DNA of 61,930 nucleotides, taken from NCBI GenBank assembly GCA_009922595.1, contig RFVC01000011.1, forward strand, positions 1 to 61,930. The letters run 5' to 3'. The position numbers were made by a program, and so were the translations under genes. Numbering within the stretch: position 1 is the stretch's first letter; every line of letters starts with the position of its first letter. Of the stretch, positions 46,801-55,479 are shown piece by piece. The DNA is from Gammaproteobacteria bacterium. Lineage in GTDB: Bacteria; Pseudomonadota; Gammaproteobacteria; Pseudomonadales; Pseudohongiellaceae. The notes beneath the pieces are model-generated. The model made no database searches and was not told where the DNA came from. It saw nothing but the letters and a program-made list of their open reading frames with translations.

Positions 46801-47591
46801 GCGAACTGGAAAGAGCCAACCAGGAAGTTGTGGAAAGCGAGCTTGAGCAGGCGCTGACCAATGCCTCACTTTATATCGATGCTGGATATGGTCTTTATAT
46901 TGCCGGAAACGAAAGTGCAGTCACCGCAGAAATGCTTCGTCTGGCCGACCGGCTGAGGGATGCCCAGCAACTGGTGGAAGGCCAGGGAGCACCGGGTACC
47001 TCTGACGTCGATGTTGCCCGCCGCCAGGCCCAGTCTCTCAGGGCGCAATTACAGCAGCAGCTGGCACAGAATGGACAGCAAGGTCAAGATAGTCAGCCCT
47101 CAGAAAGTCAGCAGGGACAGGCCAACCAGCCTGGCGGAAATCAGCAGGGTAATAATCAAGAAGGCGGCCAGCCCAGGGGCGGAGCCTTTGGCGGTGACCG
47201 CCTCGCCCGCAACCAATTTGGTCCCTGGTCCGGAGTAGACCCACTCTACAACGGGCCAATTGACGTGCCGGAACAGTTTTATGGCGACCTGGACCAGTTC
47301 ACTGACACTGCAAGGCAAGCGGCGCAGGACCTAGAATTGAACGCCGAGGAACTGGCGCAGATGCTGGACTGGATACGTCAGCTGGAAGCCACGCGCCTGA
47401 ATCGCAATGAAGATATTTTGGCCCAGGAATTCAACGACATGCTGGCCCTTATTGAGCAGTTAGAAGTTGGCCTACAAATGGAAGGTAACAGCAGCATTTC
47501 AAATAACGTGCGCTCAGCCACGGCAGAAGTGATTCCAGATAAGTACCAGGAATCAGTGGCAGAGTATTACCGCCGTTTGAGTCGCGAATGA
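43887..47591 (+). CDS. DUF4175-type membrane protein, Gln/Gly-rich
   Basis: A 1234-residue inner-membrane protein. Three N-terminal TM spans (about 25-85 and 140-165) precede a long periplasmic region of Ig-like repeats (for example ITFVRPGGDWNASN), two glycine-rich linkers (SGGGGGGAGGG and QQGGGGGGGGR) and a long Gln-rich coiled coil (ELARRQEQLANNLRNQQQL). The C-terminus has GQ-repeats and a helical end (VAEYYRRLSRE). Such proteins close the MoxR-DUF58-BatA operon in many proteobacteria. Function unknown; probably spans the periplasm as a scaffold. Confidence 0.82.
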   Translation: MSTSRLDQYLESFKQRLKKLTLLQGIAATAVVLLVIALLGAWFTTASGFSAETVAAFRIILVLAVAAVIITRIVNPMKELDANISSKLESRSEDFGGRIETYAQMKEENNPFRELLAEDALKVSEKNPVDVIINKNDLNIAGAIGALAVVILVAMMVAGPGLMNYSLRNLFAGWAFDDLLPPQSIVVTPGDQSVRRGANLRIMAAMEGFSPSEAVIHVREADGGWQEVSMVQSPAGFEFTFFSMQQEIAYYISTTGLRSPEFTVQVVDVPGIESLELTYHYPEWTEREPEVFSEGDIRTLPGTRIELTVTTTAALPGGELVLNDEGQPLVIEGVQASTEFMVEDEGEYFIAAIVGGEQVRLSDDYFIRLADDGKPVITFVRPGGDWNASNIEEVTARIEASDDFNLETLTLKYSVNGGEWESVSLAENIRDITAEHIFMLEDIRVPEEEVIESNVGQFTIITEEAATERAIEEDTQGYIDLIDGRDEAEPPALSEGVPLVPGDLISFYAEGSDRNQTVRTDMFFIQIQNFQRRYSQSQLSGGGGGGAGGGPQDEISNRQRQIITSTWNLIREQAEDTDAGQIQVNSSLLSELQTTLAEQAATLAQRTRARQLANQDDQIEQFVVNMERAVQSMYPASERLAAIELDDAIAPAQEALQHLLRAEAVFNEFQVQNQQQGGGGGGGGRAQQDLAEMFELEMDLELNQYETGSNVSPQAQQAEQEDIMDQLDELARRQEQLANNLRNQQQLSEAQRYQQEMLRRQTEELQERLEQLQQQRQQLSRGSSPQQAENSPGQQGQQGQGQPGQPGQDGQSGNSGNNGEAQEQIASNTLQQRLESAIRAMQESSEAMRGDVSPEELQRAAEEAQRQLEGAREQIVADQLADMQSSFNNMADQAQNMVREQQRQEQVLQNAMAKAVADRESGEDENSRGMELAEEWALAREKAQLAEDLSSLQEQMLRSMQRFGDDVPDAARELERANQEVVESELEQALTNASLYIDAGYGLYIAGNESAVTAEMLRLADRLRDAQQLVEGQGAPGTSDVDVARRQAQSLRAQLQQQLAQNGQQGQDSQPSESQQGQANQPGGNQQGNNQEGGQPRGGAFGGDRLARNQFGPWSGVDPLYNGPIDVPEQFYGDLDQFTDTARQAAQDLELNAEELAQMLDWIRQLEATRLNRNEDILAQEFNDMLALIEQLEVGLQMEGNSSISNNVRSATAEVIPDKYQESVAEYYRRLSRE

Positions 47592-48088
47592 TCGGACTAG
47601 TTAATCGTAGCCTTCATGCAAGAAAAAAAACTCGTGCAATAGTGTTACAAAACAAATTGGCAGATACATCTTTCATTGGCGGTCAATTCGTTTTCTTTTC
47701 CGCGCAGTGGCTGGTTCTGACCATCTGCGCTCTATCTCCTCTTAAGGTCAATTCTGCGGCCCCGGAGAGCGTCCTGGCAATCGCTGGAAATTATTTCGGT
47801 CATGCATATAACGGGGCCAACCTTGATCCCGTTACAACTGTGATGGCTTTCGATGACAACGGCCGCTTTATGGGCCGGTACAAAGTTGATGATGAAAGCA
47901 GACCTTTCGAGGGGACGCTGTCCGGGCTTATTCAGGAGGGTGAGAGAGCATTTTCGATGGAATGGACAGACATGGACGGTGAGGGGTTTGTCTACATGGA
48001 ATTTAACAAGGACTATTCTGCATTTGTCGGCTCATGGACTACCACCGATGGGGACGAACAGTTCCCCTGGAACGGCAAGCGCCAATAA
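47588..48088 (+). CDS. Small exported hypothetical protein at operon end
   Basis: A 166-residue protein that overlaps the DUF4175 stop by 4 nt (ATGA), so it is part of the operon. An N-terminal basic stretch and a TM/signal segment (VFFSAQWLVLTICALSPL, about 34-51) precede a beta-rich domain with AIAGNYFGHAYNGANLDP and WTDMDGEGFVYMEFNKDY. I do not recognise the fold; it may be a periplasmic adaptor for the MoxR-VWA assembly. The first 30 residues are low-complexity and the real start could be later. Confidence 0.65.
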   Translation: MIGLVNRSLHARKKTRAIVLQNKLADTSFIGGQFVFFSAQWLVLTICALSPLKVNSAAPESVLAIAGNYFGHAYNGANLDPVTTVMAFDDNGRFMGRYKVDDESRPFEGTLSGLIQEGERAFSMEWTDMDGEGFVYMEFNKDYSAFVGSWTTTDGDEQFPWNGKRQ

Positions 48089-48159
48089 TTGTTTTCTGCT
48101 CAACAAAAACCCGTTAGCATTGCCACGCAGTTTTCATCATTAAACATCCCGGAGAAGTT

Positions 48160-48546
48160 ATGAGATTAATAAACCATACATGTATTGGCACAAATAACAT
48201 GGAAAAAGCTGCAGAGTTTTATTCCTCAGTACTGGCCCCGCTTGGCGCTACTATTGTTGGCACCGTCGAGGGGCATTCAACTATGTTTGGTACCGATGAA
48301 GGACCCGAGCTGATAATCGTAAATCCTGCAAACGGTGAACCCGCTACAGTTTCCAACGGTGGCACCTACGGCTTTAAGGCCCCGTCCCGGGCCGCGATTA
48401 ACGAATTCCATGCCAACGGCCTGGCTCTTGGCGGTACCGATGAGGGTGCACCTGGACCTCGCGCTTTCGCTCCTAACGCCTACGCTGCATATCTGCGTGA
48501 TCTTGACGGCAATAAGATATGCGCTGTCTGCATGGAAGCGGAATAA
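48160..48546 (+). CDS. VOC (glyoxalase/bleomycin-resistance fold) protein
   Basis: A 128-residue vicinal-oxygen-chelate protein. The first metal ligand is His6 in LINHTCIGTNNM, AAEFYSSVLAPLGA is the classic second helix, and the final AYLRDLDGNKICAVCME has the metal-site Asp-Gly turn followed by the C-terminal strand. Reaction unknown. A clear ribosome site (GGAGAAG) precedes the ATG. Confidence 0.85.
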   Translation: MRLINHTCIGTNNMEKAAEFYSSVLAPLGATIVGTVEGHSTMFGTDEGPELIIVNPANGEPATVSNGGTYGFKAPSRAAINEFHANGLALGGTDEGAPGPRAFAPNAYAAYLRDLDGNKICAVCMEAE

Positions 48547-48621
48547 TCAAATAGTAGATGCAATCAGATTATTTATTGACTGCACCTTTATTTTAAGCAT
48601 CACGAGCTTGCGGAGATCTAA

Positions 48622-49737
48622 ATGGTAAGAAATGCACTCTTCACGATTACTGCGCTGACCGCACTTTCTGCAATGCCGGCTATCGCTCATCATGGTTTTG
48701 GGCTTTTCCAAGTTGATACCGTAGTGAAATATGAAGGTACTATTACCGGTATGGATTTCGTCAATCCCCACTCCTACCTCTACTTCGACAGGGTTGATGA
48801 AAATGGCGACACGATCAATATGCGTTGTGAGATGCGGGCCGCCATTTTGTTGAGACGCTCCGGCTGGTCCAAGGAAATGTTCGAGGAGGGACTTCCAGTG
48901 TCAGTAGAGGCAAATCCCCATAGGGATGACCCCTCGGCCTGTTACACCGAGAACATCACAATAGGCGACCGGCCTACGATTAACCGTAATGACCAGTTCA
49001 CAATTGAAAACCCGGTAGATACCTCTAATCGTTCATCGATTGCCGTCAATGGCGATCCTAACATTAGTGGTGACTGGGCTGTTGAACAGCTAGTTCTGAC
49101 AGTGCCTCCAGAAGGAGGGCGGGGAAATTTGGTGCCAAGACGCTTCCGTGACGCTTACGCTGGAGGCTCTATCTCGATAGAAGAGATTCGTGCCCAGAAC
49201 CCCCGTAATCCAAGGCCACAATACACCGAACGCGGCCTAGCTGAGGCACAGGCTTTTGAAATGTGGAATCCGGAACATAATCCCAGATTACGCTGTTTGC
49301 CTACTAGCATCATATACGACTGGACCTTTGACTGGCCGGTTAACCGGATTACGCAGGAAGATGACCGAATCATCATGGACTACGGTCTCTACTCCAACCG
49401 CCGCATAATTCACATGGGCCCGGATGCCAAGCCTGTCGAAGCATTACCGAATAATCCGGGTCACTCGATTGGCCGCTGGGAAGGTAATACGTTGGTAGTG
49501 GAAACCTACGGATTCAGCGACGGCGTGGTTGCGCCGCCCACAAGAAACAGCACTGAAATGTACATTATTGAACGTTTCACTATTGATACAGAGAACTGGG
49601 TTTTGCGCAGGGACTACACGATTACTGACCCTGTCTACTTGGCCGTACCTTGGACCGGTGCCGATATTGTCTACCTATCAGATGTACCGTTTTCCAACGA
49701 CGGTTGTGTGGAGCTCACCCCGGAGTTTGCTGAGTAA
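48622..49737 (+). CDS. DUF6152 fused to a GYS/TLVVET-type exported domain
   Basis: A 371-residue exported protein. After a signal peptide (about 1-21) the DUF6152 domain runs to about 130 (HHGFGLFQVDTVV, ITGMDFVNPHSYLYF). The C-terminal half begins with NISGDWAV and has HSIGRWEGNTLVVETYGF, matching the stand-alone proteins at 25966 and 27290. Thus one gene combines what is split between two adjacent genes at 25966-27102. Family proteins of this form occur in exported clusters of marine bacteria; function unknown. Confidence 0.8.
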   Translation: MVRNALFTITALTALSAMPAIAHHGFGLFQVDTVVKYEGTITGMDFVNPHSYLYFDRVDENGDTINMRCEMRAAILLRRSGWSKEMFEEGLPVSVEANPHRDDPSACYTENITIGDRPTINRNDQFTIENPVDTSNRSSIAVNGDPNISGDWAVEQLVLTVPPEGGRGNLVPRRFRDAYAGGSISIEEIRAQNPRNPRPQYTERGLAEAQAFEMWNPEHNPRLRCLPTSIIYDWTFDWPVNRITQEDDRIIMDYGLYSNRRIIHMGPDAKPVEALPNNPGHSIGRWEGNTLVVETYGFSDGVVAPPTRNSTEMYIIERFTIDTENWVLRRDYTITDPVYLAVPWTGADIVYLSDVPFSNDGCVELTPEFAE

Positions 49738-49924
49738 CGACCGCAATGAATCCAAATCACTTAATCTACAGGGGTTAGCCTTTAACCAATCGTCCTAAGG
49801 CACTTTGCCTCTAATAAGCTTGGTGCCTAAGAAAAAATCTTGAAAGGAGGAATAGGTATAATTGCACATTCGCAATTAGCCAATTTTTGAATAAAGTTTT
49901 ACCTTTCAGTACCCCGCCGACCGT

Positions 49925-50431
49925 CTAATCCTTTTTATCTAGAACAAGAAAACTGTAATCGTAAGGATTAGATTCCGACGCCTCAAAATCCGCACGGGCG
50001 ACTTCATCCCAGAGACTTCTATCAAATTCCGGAAAGGTAGCATCGCCCTCTACTTCAGCATGGACTTCGGTAAGGTACAGCCTGTCGGCCAGTGGCATGG
50101 CAAGTGCGTAGATCTCGGCACCTCCGATGACCATGGCTTCAGCTATACCATCGATTTCAGCGATACTTTCACACAGGGTCATGGCCTGATTCAGTGAATT
50201 TACCACCCGCACGCCCTCGATAGAGACGTTCGGATTTCGCGTAATGACAATATTGGCTCTACCGGGTAAAGGCTTGCCAATTGACTCGTAGGTCTTACGC
50301 CCCATGATGACAGGCTTGCCCATGGTGATGCGCTTGAAGTATTTCAGGTCTTCGGGAAGGTGCCAGGGTAAGCTGTTATTGCGGCCTATGACACGGTTCT
50401 GCGCCATGGCCCAGGCAAGGGATAAATTCAT
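49925..50431 (-). CDS. folA: Dihydrofolate reductase
   Basis: NADPH-dependent reduction of dihydrofolate to tetrahydrofolate. The 168 residues match chromosomal DHFR: N-terminal [29 protein letters not shown] with the catalytic Asp, [10 protein letters not shown] and the glycine pair MVIGGAEIY. The ATG overlaps the thymidylate synthase stop by 4 nt, as in many gammaproteobacteria. ThyA makes dihydrofolate, so the pair is functionally linked. Confidence 0.95.
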   Translation of the reverse strand: MNLSLAWAMAQNRVIGRNNSLPWHLPEDLKYFKRITMGKPVIMGRKTYESIGKPLPGRANIVITRNPNVSIEGVRVVNSLNQAMTLCESIAEIDGIAEAMVIGGAEIYALAMPLADRLYLTEVHAEVEGDATFPEFDRSLWDEVARADFEASESNPYDYSFLVLDKKD

Positions 50432-51222
50432 ACAGAAACTGGTGCAGCAATATGTGGCTGTGCTTCGTAATCAAGGATTTCAAAATCCTCGTACTCATAT
50501 TCATAAAGACTGGGAGGCCGCCGCTTAATATTGAGCTTCGGCAATGGCCCAGGTGAACGGGTCAGCTGCTCACGCGCCTGCTCTAAGTGATCCATATAAA
50601 GGTGGACATCACCTCCGGTCCAGACAAAATCACCTACATCGAGGTCGGACTGCTGCGCCATCATATGCGTTAACAGCGCATAGGAGGCGATGTTAAAAGG
50701 CACGCCGAGGAAAGTATCACAGGATCGCTGGTATAGCTGACAAGACAGTTTTCCTTCGGCCACGTAAAACTGGAACAGTGAATGACAGGGAGGAAGGGCC
50801 ATTTCATCAACGTAGGCCGGGTTGTAGGCGACAACGATGTGACGGCGGGAATCAGGGTTATTCTTTATATTATTGAGCACGTTATCGATCTGGTCGACCG
50901 CATGCCCGTCCTTGCCAGGCCAAGACCGCCACTGAAACCCATAGACAGGCCCAAGCTCTCCATTTTCATCTGCCCACTCATCCCAGATGCGGACCTGGTT
51001 GTCTTTTAGATACTTGATGTTGGTGTCGCCATTGAGAAACCAAAGCAGTTCAATAATGATAGAGCGAATATGCAGCTTCTTTGTCGTCAGGAGTGGAAAA
51101 CCCTCGGCCAGGTTGAAGCGCATCTGGTGGCCAAAGACAGAAAGAGTCCCGGTGCCAGTGCGATCCTCTTTCTCTGCGCCGTGATCAAGAATATGCTGCA
51201 TCATATCCAGGTACTGTCTCAT
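50428..51222 (-). CDS. thyA: Thymidylate synthase
   Basis: Converts dUMP and methylene-tetrahydrofolate to dTMP and dihydrofolate. 264 residues, the E. coli length. Active-site Cys is in [12 protein letters not shown] (about 146), the phosphate-binding arginines are in [20 protein letters not shown] (here quoted to 20 residues), and the C-terminal AAPVSV fits the family. Starts 18 nt after lgt and overlaps folA by 4 nt. Confidence 0.97.
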   Translation of the reverse strand: MRQYLDMMQHILDHGAEKEDRTGTGTLSVFGHQMRFNLAEGFPLLTTKKLHIRSIIIELLWFLNGDTNIKYLKDNQVRIWDEWADENGELGPVYGFQWRSWPGKDGHAVDQIDNVLNNIKNNPDSRRHIVVAYNPAYVDEMALPPCHSLFQFYVAEGKLSCQLYQRSCDTFLGVPFNIASYALLTHMMAQQSDLDVGDFVWTGGDVHLYMDHLEQAREQLTRSPGPLPKLNIKRRPPSLYEYEYEDFEILDYEAQPHIAAPVSV

Positions 51223-51240
51223 CAGGTTGTCCTTTTTATC

Positions 51241-52050
51241 TCAGTTAGCGGCGGCCATTTTACCGAAGGTGTCCTTGCGGTAGGAAAGGAAAAGAATAAT
51301 CAGTCCACCAATAATCATTGGTATAGAAAGCTGCATACCCTTGGTCATCCAGTCAAAGGCCACGAAGCCGATGTGGGCATCCGGTTCCCGAAAAAACTCG
51401 GCGAATGTCCGGAACACACCATAACCCGTTATAAAGACTCCGGTCACGGCAAAAGTGGGCCTGGTTTTTGCTGAGAAAAACCAGAGAATATAAAAGAGTG
51501 CTAAGCCCTCAAGAGCAAACTGATAAAGCTGTGAGGGATGGCGAGCGAGCTGCTGCTGATCCGCGGGAAAAACCATGGCCCAGGAAACATCACTAGCCCT
51601 GCCCCACAGTTCCCCATTGACAAAATTTCCAAGCCTTCCAAAAGCCAGGCCTAGTGGTGACAACGGGGCTACGAAATCAGAGACGGCAAAGAGCGATTTC
51701 TTAGTGCTGCGTGCAAACAGCCAGACGGCTATGCCGACACCGATCAAACCGCCATGAAAAGACATGCCGCCCTGCCAGATCTTTAACAGATTAACAGGGT
51801 TTTCCAGCAGCGAGCCGAAGTTGTAAAAAAGCATGTAGCCGATGCGGCCGCCTAGGATGACGCCAATGGCGCTGTTGGTAATGAGATCGGTAACCTGTGT
51901 AGAACTCCAGCCTGAGTTTTTCCGCAAGCCTCGGCGTGTGCCAAGCCACCACGCTGCGGCAAATCCGGCGATGTAGGTCATGGCGTACCAGTGAATTTTT
52001 AGCGGCCCCAGGTAAAAAGCAACGGGATCAATTTGCGGAAATTGCAACAT
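51241..52050 (-). CDS. lgt: Prolipoprotein diacylglyceryl transferase
   Basis: Inner-membrane enzyme that transfers diacylglycerol to the lipobox Cys of prolipoproteins. 269 residues with seven TM spans; the signature GRLGNFVNGELWGR is at about 148-161, and the family HGGLIGVGIAVWLF and YGVFRTFAEFFREPD blocks are present. Gene order rppH-ptsP-lgt-thyA is a well-known gammaproteobacterial block. Confidence 0.95.
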   Translation of the reverse strand: MLQFPQIDPVAFYLGPLKIHWYAMTYIAGFAAAWWLGTRRGLRKNSGWSSTQVTDLITNSAIGVILGGRIGYMLFYNFGSLLENPVNLLKIWQGGMSFHGGLIGVGIAVWLFARSTKKSLFAVSDFVAPLSPLGLAFGRLGNFVNGELWGRASDVSWAMVFPADQQQLARHPSQLYQFALEGLALFYILWFFSAKTRPTFAVTGVFITGYGVFRTFAEFFREPDAHIGFVAFDWMTKGMQLSIPMIIGGLIILFLSYRKDTFGKMAAAN

Positions 52051-52083
52051 GGGAACTAATGCGGCCGGATCTTCATAGACAAC

Positions 52084-54354
52084 TCAGAGTATATCTTCTT
52101 TAAACCAGCTTGATGAGAAAATCGTCAGCTGTTTTTTGAGGTTCGCAGCTTTCACGGCCTCAGTATCTTCTTCCATGAGTACCTTTTCAAGCAGGTCCCT
52201 TGCCTGATGGTAGTTCACATTGCGGATGACGGATTTGACCTTGAGCAAGCTGGTGGCGTTCATGGAAAGAACATCGTAGCCCATGGCCATGAGCAATACC
52301 GCTGCTCCAGGGTTGCCGGCCATTTCTCCGCAGACACTGACGCGCAGGTCGGCTTCATGTACTTCGCGGGCGATCCACTCGAGGGCACGCAGCACCGAAG
52401 GATGCATGGTGGAATAACTGCCCGCTACCCTGGGGTTGTTGCGGTCAATGGCCAAGAGATACTGGCTTAGGTCATTACTGCCCACGGAAATGAAGTCCAC
52501 ACGTGAAGCCAGGAGCTTGATCTGGTACATCAAGGCTGGTATTTCCATCATCACGCCCACCTTAGGCATGACAACATCAAGTCCTTCTTCGCGAAGTTCC
52601 TGGTGTGCACGCTTGATTAGCCTGGTCGAATAATCCACCTCGCTCATGTTACTTATCATGGGTAGGAGGATCTGCAGGTTATTCAGGCCAACACTGGCTT
52701 TCATCATTGCCCTGATCTGGGCGATAAAAATTTCAGGATGATCCATGCTGACACGAATACCGCGCCACCCTAGGAAGGGGTTTTCTTCCTTGATCGGAAA
52801 ATAAGGCAGGGGTTTGTCACCGCCAATATCCAGGGTGCGCATAGTCACGGTTTTGGGTTCGAATGCCTCGAGCTGCTGACGATAGATTTCTGTCTGCTCG
52901 CGCTCGGTCGGGAAACGGTCTCTAAGCAGGAAAGGCACCTCGGTTCTGAAAAGCCCGATTCCTTCAGCGCCTCTCTCAAGCGAGCGCAGCACGTCTGTCA
53001 TCAGGCCGGTGTTAACCCATAATTCAACGCGGTGGCCGTCCAGCGTTTCACAAGGCAGGTCCTTAATGGACTCAAGGCCCTCGGATAACTGTTCTTCCTC
53101 GCGGACTATTTCCTCGTAGCGCTCGCGAAGCTCATCTGATGGGTTGCTGTAAACTCGGCCGTTGTAACCGTCGACAATAATTTCTTTTCCGTCGAGTTCG
53201 GAGAAAGGCAAGTCCAGGATGCCCATCGCCGCCGGTATGCCCATGGCACGCGAGAGGAGGGCGACGTGGGAATGACCCGACCCCTTGGCCGATACAATAC
53301 CCACTAGGCTTTCCTTTGGCACTTCGGCCAGCATCGCGGCACTTAACTCTTCACTGACCAGGATACAGCGCTCCGGGTACTGGCGGTTCTTCTTTTCTTT
53401 TTCCTGCAAATAAAACAGGACCCTCGAGCACAGGTCCTTTATGTCCGTAGCGCGTTCCTTCAGGTAATCATCATCCATGTTTTCCAGGTTGCGAATATGA
53501 CCACGGGCAACCCTGGCAAGAGCGCCCTGAGCCCAGTTGCCCTGCTCGATGTGCGCAATTACCTCTGCGCCAAGCGCATTGTCACTTAGCATGTGCAGGT
53601 AGGCATCAAACAGTTCGCGCTCTTCAGGCCGAAGCTGTCCCTTGACCTTCATTTTTAGTTCACTGATGTCGATGCGCACGGCATTGAGGCAGTCGTTAAA
53701 AAACTCAATCTCTTTCTTGGTGTCGTCAATCTTACGCTTGGGTATGGCACCAAGGTCTGCAGGCGGAAATACGGTGACCGCTTCGGCAATAACCACACCA
53801 GGCGCACCCGGCAGGCCGTCAAAAAAGGCATCGGTTGTTTTCAAACCGGTTGGACTGAAGCCGGTAATCGCATCCCTGGCTTCTTCGTTAGCGATGATAC
53901 CCGCCAGCTGGGCCGACAGTGTTATAAGAAAGGCTTCTTCATCTGCATCAAAATCTCGGGCTTCGGATTGCTGCACTACCAGAACGCCCAGCACCTCGCG
54001 CTGGTGAATAATCGGCACGCCGAGAAAGGACTCAAACTCTTCCTCGTGTGTTTCCGGAATATATAAATAGCGGGGATGTGAGGAGGCATGCTCAAGGTTT
54101 ACCGGCTCGGACCGCTGAGCCACCAGGCCTACAAGCCCCTCATCAGGTGCAAGGCTGGCCTTACCTACGGCATCCTGGTGTAGACCCTTCGTTGCCATGA
54201 GCACGTAACGTTCCAGGTTATGGTTCAGGAGGTAGACTGAACACACCTTGACGTTCATGGCCCTCTGGATTTGCCGGACAATAATTTCCAGCGAGGCGGT
54301 CAAGTCCCTGGCCTCATTCACTTCCTGAATGATGCTTCTTAACGTTTCAAGCAT
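52084..54354 (-). CDS. ptsP: Phosphoenolpyruvate-protein phosphotransferase PtsP (EI-Ntr)
   Basis: First component of the nitrogen phosphotransferase system. 756 residues: an N-terminal GAF domain (about 15-165), then EI. The phospho-His is in KGSGHSHVALLSRAMGIPAA (about 356), and the C-terminal PEP-binding domain has VSVCGEMAGNPGA (about 660). I start at the ATG at 54354 (MLETLRSIIQEVN), as in other PtsP; a longer frame upstream overlaps rppH. It begins 7 nt after the rppH stop. Confidence 0.95.
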   Translation of the reverse strand: MLETLRSIIQEVNEARDLTASLEIIVRQIQRAMNVKVCSVYLLNHNLERYVLMATKGLHQDAVGKASLAPDEGLVGLVAQRSEPVNLEHASSHPRYLYIPETHEEEFESFLGVPIIHQREVLGVLVVQQSEARDFDADEEAFLITLSAQLAGIIANEEARDAITGFSPTGLKTTDAFFDGLPGAPGVVIAEAVTVFPPADLGAIPKRKIDDTKKEIEFFNDCLNAVRIDISELKMKVKGQLRPEERELFDAYLHMLSDNALGAEVIAHIEQGNWAQGALARVARGHIRNLENMDDDYLKERATDIKDLCSRVLFYLQEKEKKNRQYPERCILVSEELSAAMLAEVPKESLVGIVSAKGSGHSHVALLSRAMGIPAAMGILDLPFSELDGKEIIVDGYNGRVYSNPSDELRERYEEIVREEEQLSEGLESIKDLPCETLDGHRVELWVNTGLMTDVLRSLERGAEGIGLFRTEVPFLLRDRFPTEREQTEIYRQQLEAFEPKTVTMRTLDIGGDKPLPYFPIKEENPFLGWRGIRVSMDHPEIFIAQIRAMMKASVGLNNLQILLPMISNMSEVDYSTRLIKRAHQELREEGLDVVMPKVGVMMEIPALMYQIKLLASRVDFISVGSNDLSQYLLAIDRNNPRVAGSYSTMHPSVLRALEWIAREVHEADLRVSVCGEMAGNPGAAVLLMAMGYDVLSMNATSLLKVKSVIRNVNYHQARDLLEKVLMEEDTEAVKAANLKKQLTIFSSSWFKEDIL

Positions 54355-54361
54355 AACGAGG

Positions 54362-54874
54362 CTATGTAGCCGCCCCCCCTCGGGTCTTTCTGTTCTGCAG
54401 GGCATCCCTGAGGTGCTTGTTCAATTCCCCAAGGGCTTTTCTATAGACTTTTCTCTTGAATGAAACTACCTCATTTATTGGGTACCAGTAGCTGACCCAG
54501 CGCCAGTGATCGAACTCGGGCTTGTCGCCCAGGTCAAACCGAATCTTGGTGGTATCGGACACCAGCCTGAGCAAAAACCATTTCTGTTTCTGGCCAATAC
54601 AGACCGGGTGCGAATTGTGCCTGACTAGGTGCCGGGGAAGCCGATAGCGCAACCACTTGTCAGTGGATGCAATAATTTCCACATCTTCCGGGTCCAGTCC
54701 GACCTCTTCATTCAGCTCCCTTAGTAATGCCTCTTCGGGCGATTCATTAAGCTGAACACCGCCCTGCGGGAACTGCCAGGCATTCTGCCCTAGGCGTTTA
54801 GCCCAGAGCAACTGACCCTTGTCATTAAAAATAATGATGCCCACATTGGGCCTGAAACCATCTGAATCAATCAC
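54362..54874 (-). CDS. rppH: RNA pyrophosphohydrolase (Nudix)
   Basis: Removes pyrophosphate from 5'-triphosphorylated mRNA to start decay. 170 residues; the Nudix box is [20 protein letters not shown] followed by VGL (about 38-60), and the N-terminal [13 protein letters not shown] and [14 protein letters not shown] are as in E. coli RppH. First gene of the rppH-ptsP-lgt-thyA-folA block. Confidence 0.95.
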   Translation of the reverse strand: MIDSDGFRPNVGIIIFNDKGQLLWAKRLGQNAWQFPQGGVQLNESPEEALLRELNEEVGLDPEDVEIIASTDKWLRYRLPRHLVRHNSHPVCIGQKQKWFLLRLVSDTTKIRFDLGDKPEFDHWRWVSYWYPINEVVSFKRKVYRKALGELNKHLRDALQNRKTRGGAAT

Positions 54875-54954
54875 GTTTTACTGCGAGTTTCACAGGCATA
54901 GTTACCCTGCGAAACTGCCCTCTTATTATTCAAATAAAGGTGAAACGGGAAGCT

Positions 54955-55347
54955 TCAGGCTTCGCAGTTTTCCCTGTAGTCCTCGGCACTTAGAAGCTCC
55001 TGGAGCTCCTCCTCGTTTTCCATGCGGATCTTGAATATCCAGCCATCATCATAAGGTGAGGAATTGATGGTCTCCGGACTATCCTCGAGCAATTCATTAA
55101 CTGCAACGATAACACCGGAAACAGGTGCATAGATATCCGAAGCGGTTTTGACGGACTCAACGACACTGACTTCATCGCGTGCTGATACCTGGCTGTCTAC
55201 ATCCGGCAGCTCGACAAAGACAACGTCCCCAAGCTCTCCCTGGGCATAGTCGCTGATTCCCACAGTGGCAACGCCACCATCTCCCGGTTTAATCCATTCG
55301 TGAGATGAGGCGTAGTACAGGTCTTCTGGAGTTTCACTCACTTGCAA
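54955..55347 (-). CDS. gcvH: Glycine cleavage system H protein
   Basis: Lipoyl carrier of the glycine cleavage complex. 130 residues; the lipoylated Lys67 is in [18 protein letters not shown], and [20 protein letters not shown] starts the fold. No gcvT or gcvP gene lies next to it, so it is an orphan here, and no glycine riboswitch fold was recognised in the 130 nt upstream. Confidence 0.95.
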   Translation of the reverse strand: MQVSETPEDLYYASSHEWIKPGDGGVATVGISDYAQGELGDVVFVELPDVDSQVSARDEVSVVESVKTASDIYAPVSGVIVAVNELLEDSPETINSSPYDDGWIFKIRMENEEELQELLSAEDYRENCEA

Positions 55348-55479
55348 TTCCTCTGTTTCTGACAGTCCCCTGTCATTCGTGCGCTGCCATTAGGGCAACC
55401 CGACATGGCTTCATATTATGGAAGAGGAATGTATCGTGCAAGATGGAAATTCAGGGAAAAATCAGGTAGTTGGCCGGTC

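Noticed and set aside
55348-55479. Possible glycine riboswitch before gcvH
   Set aside because: I could not find the conserved aptamer cores; only 130 nt of ordinary sequence is available.
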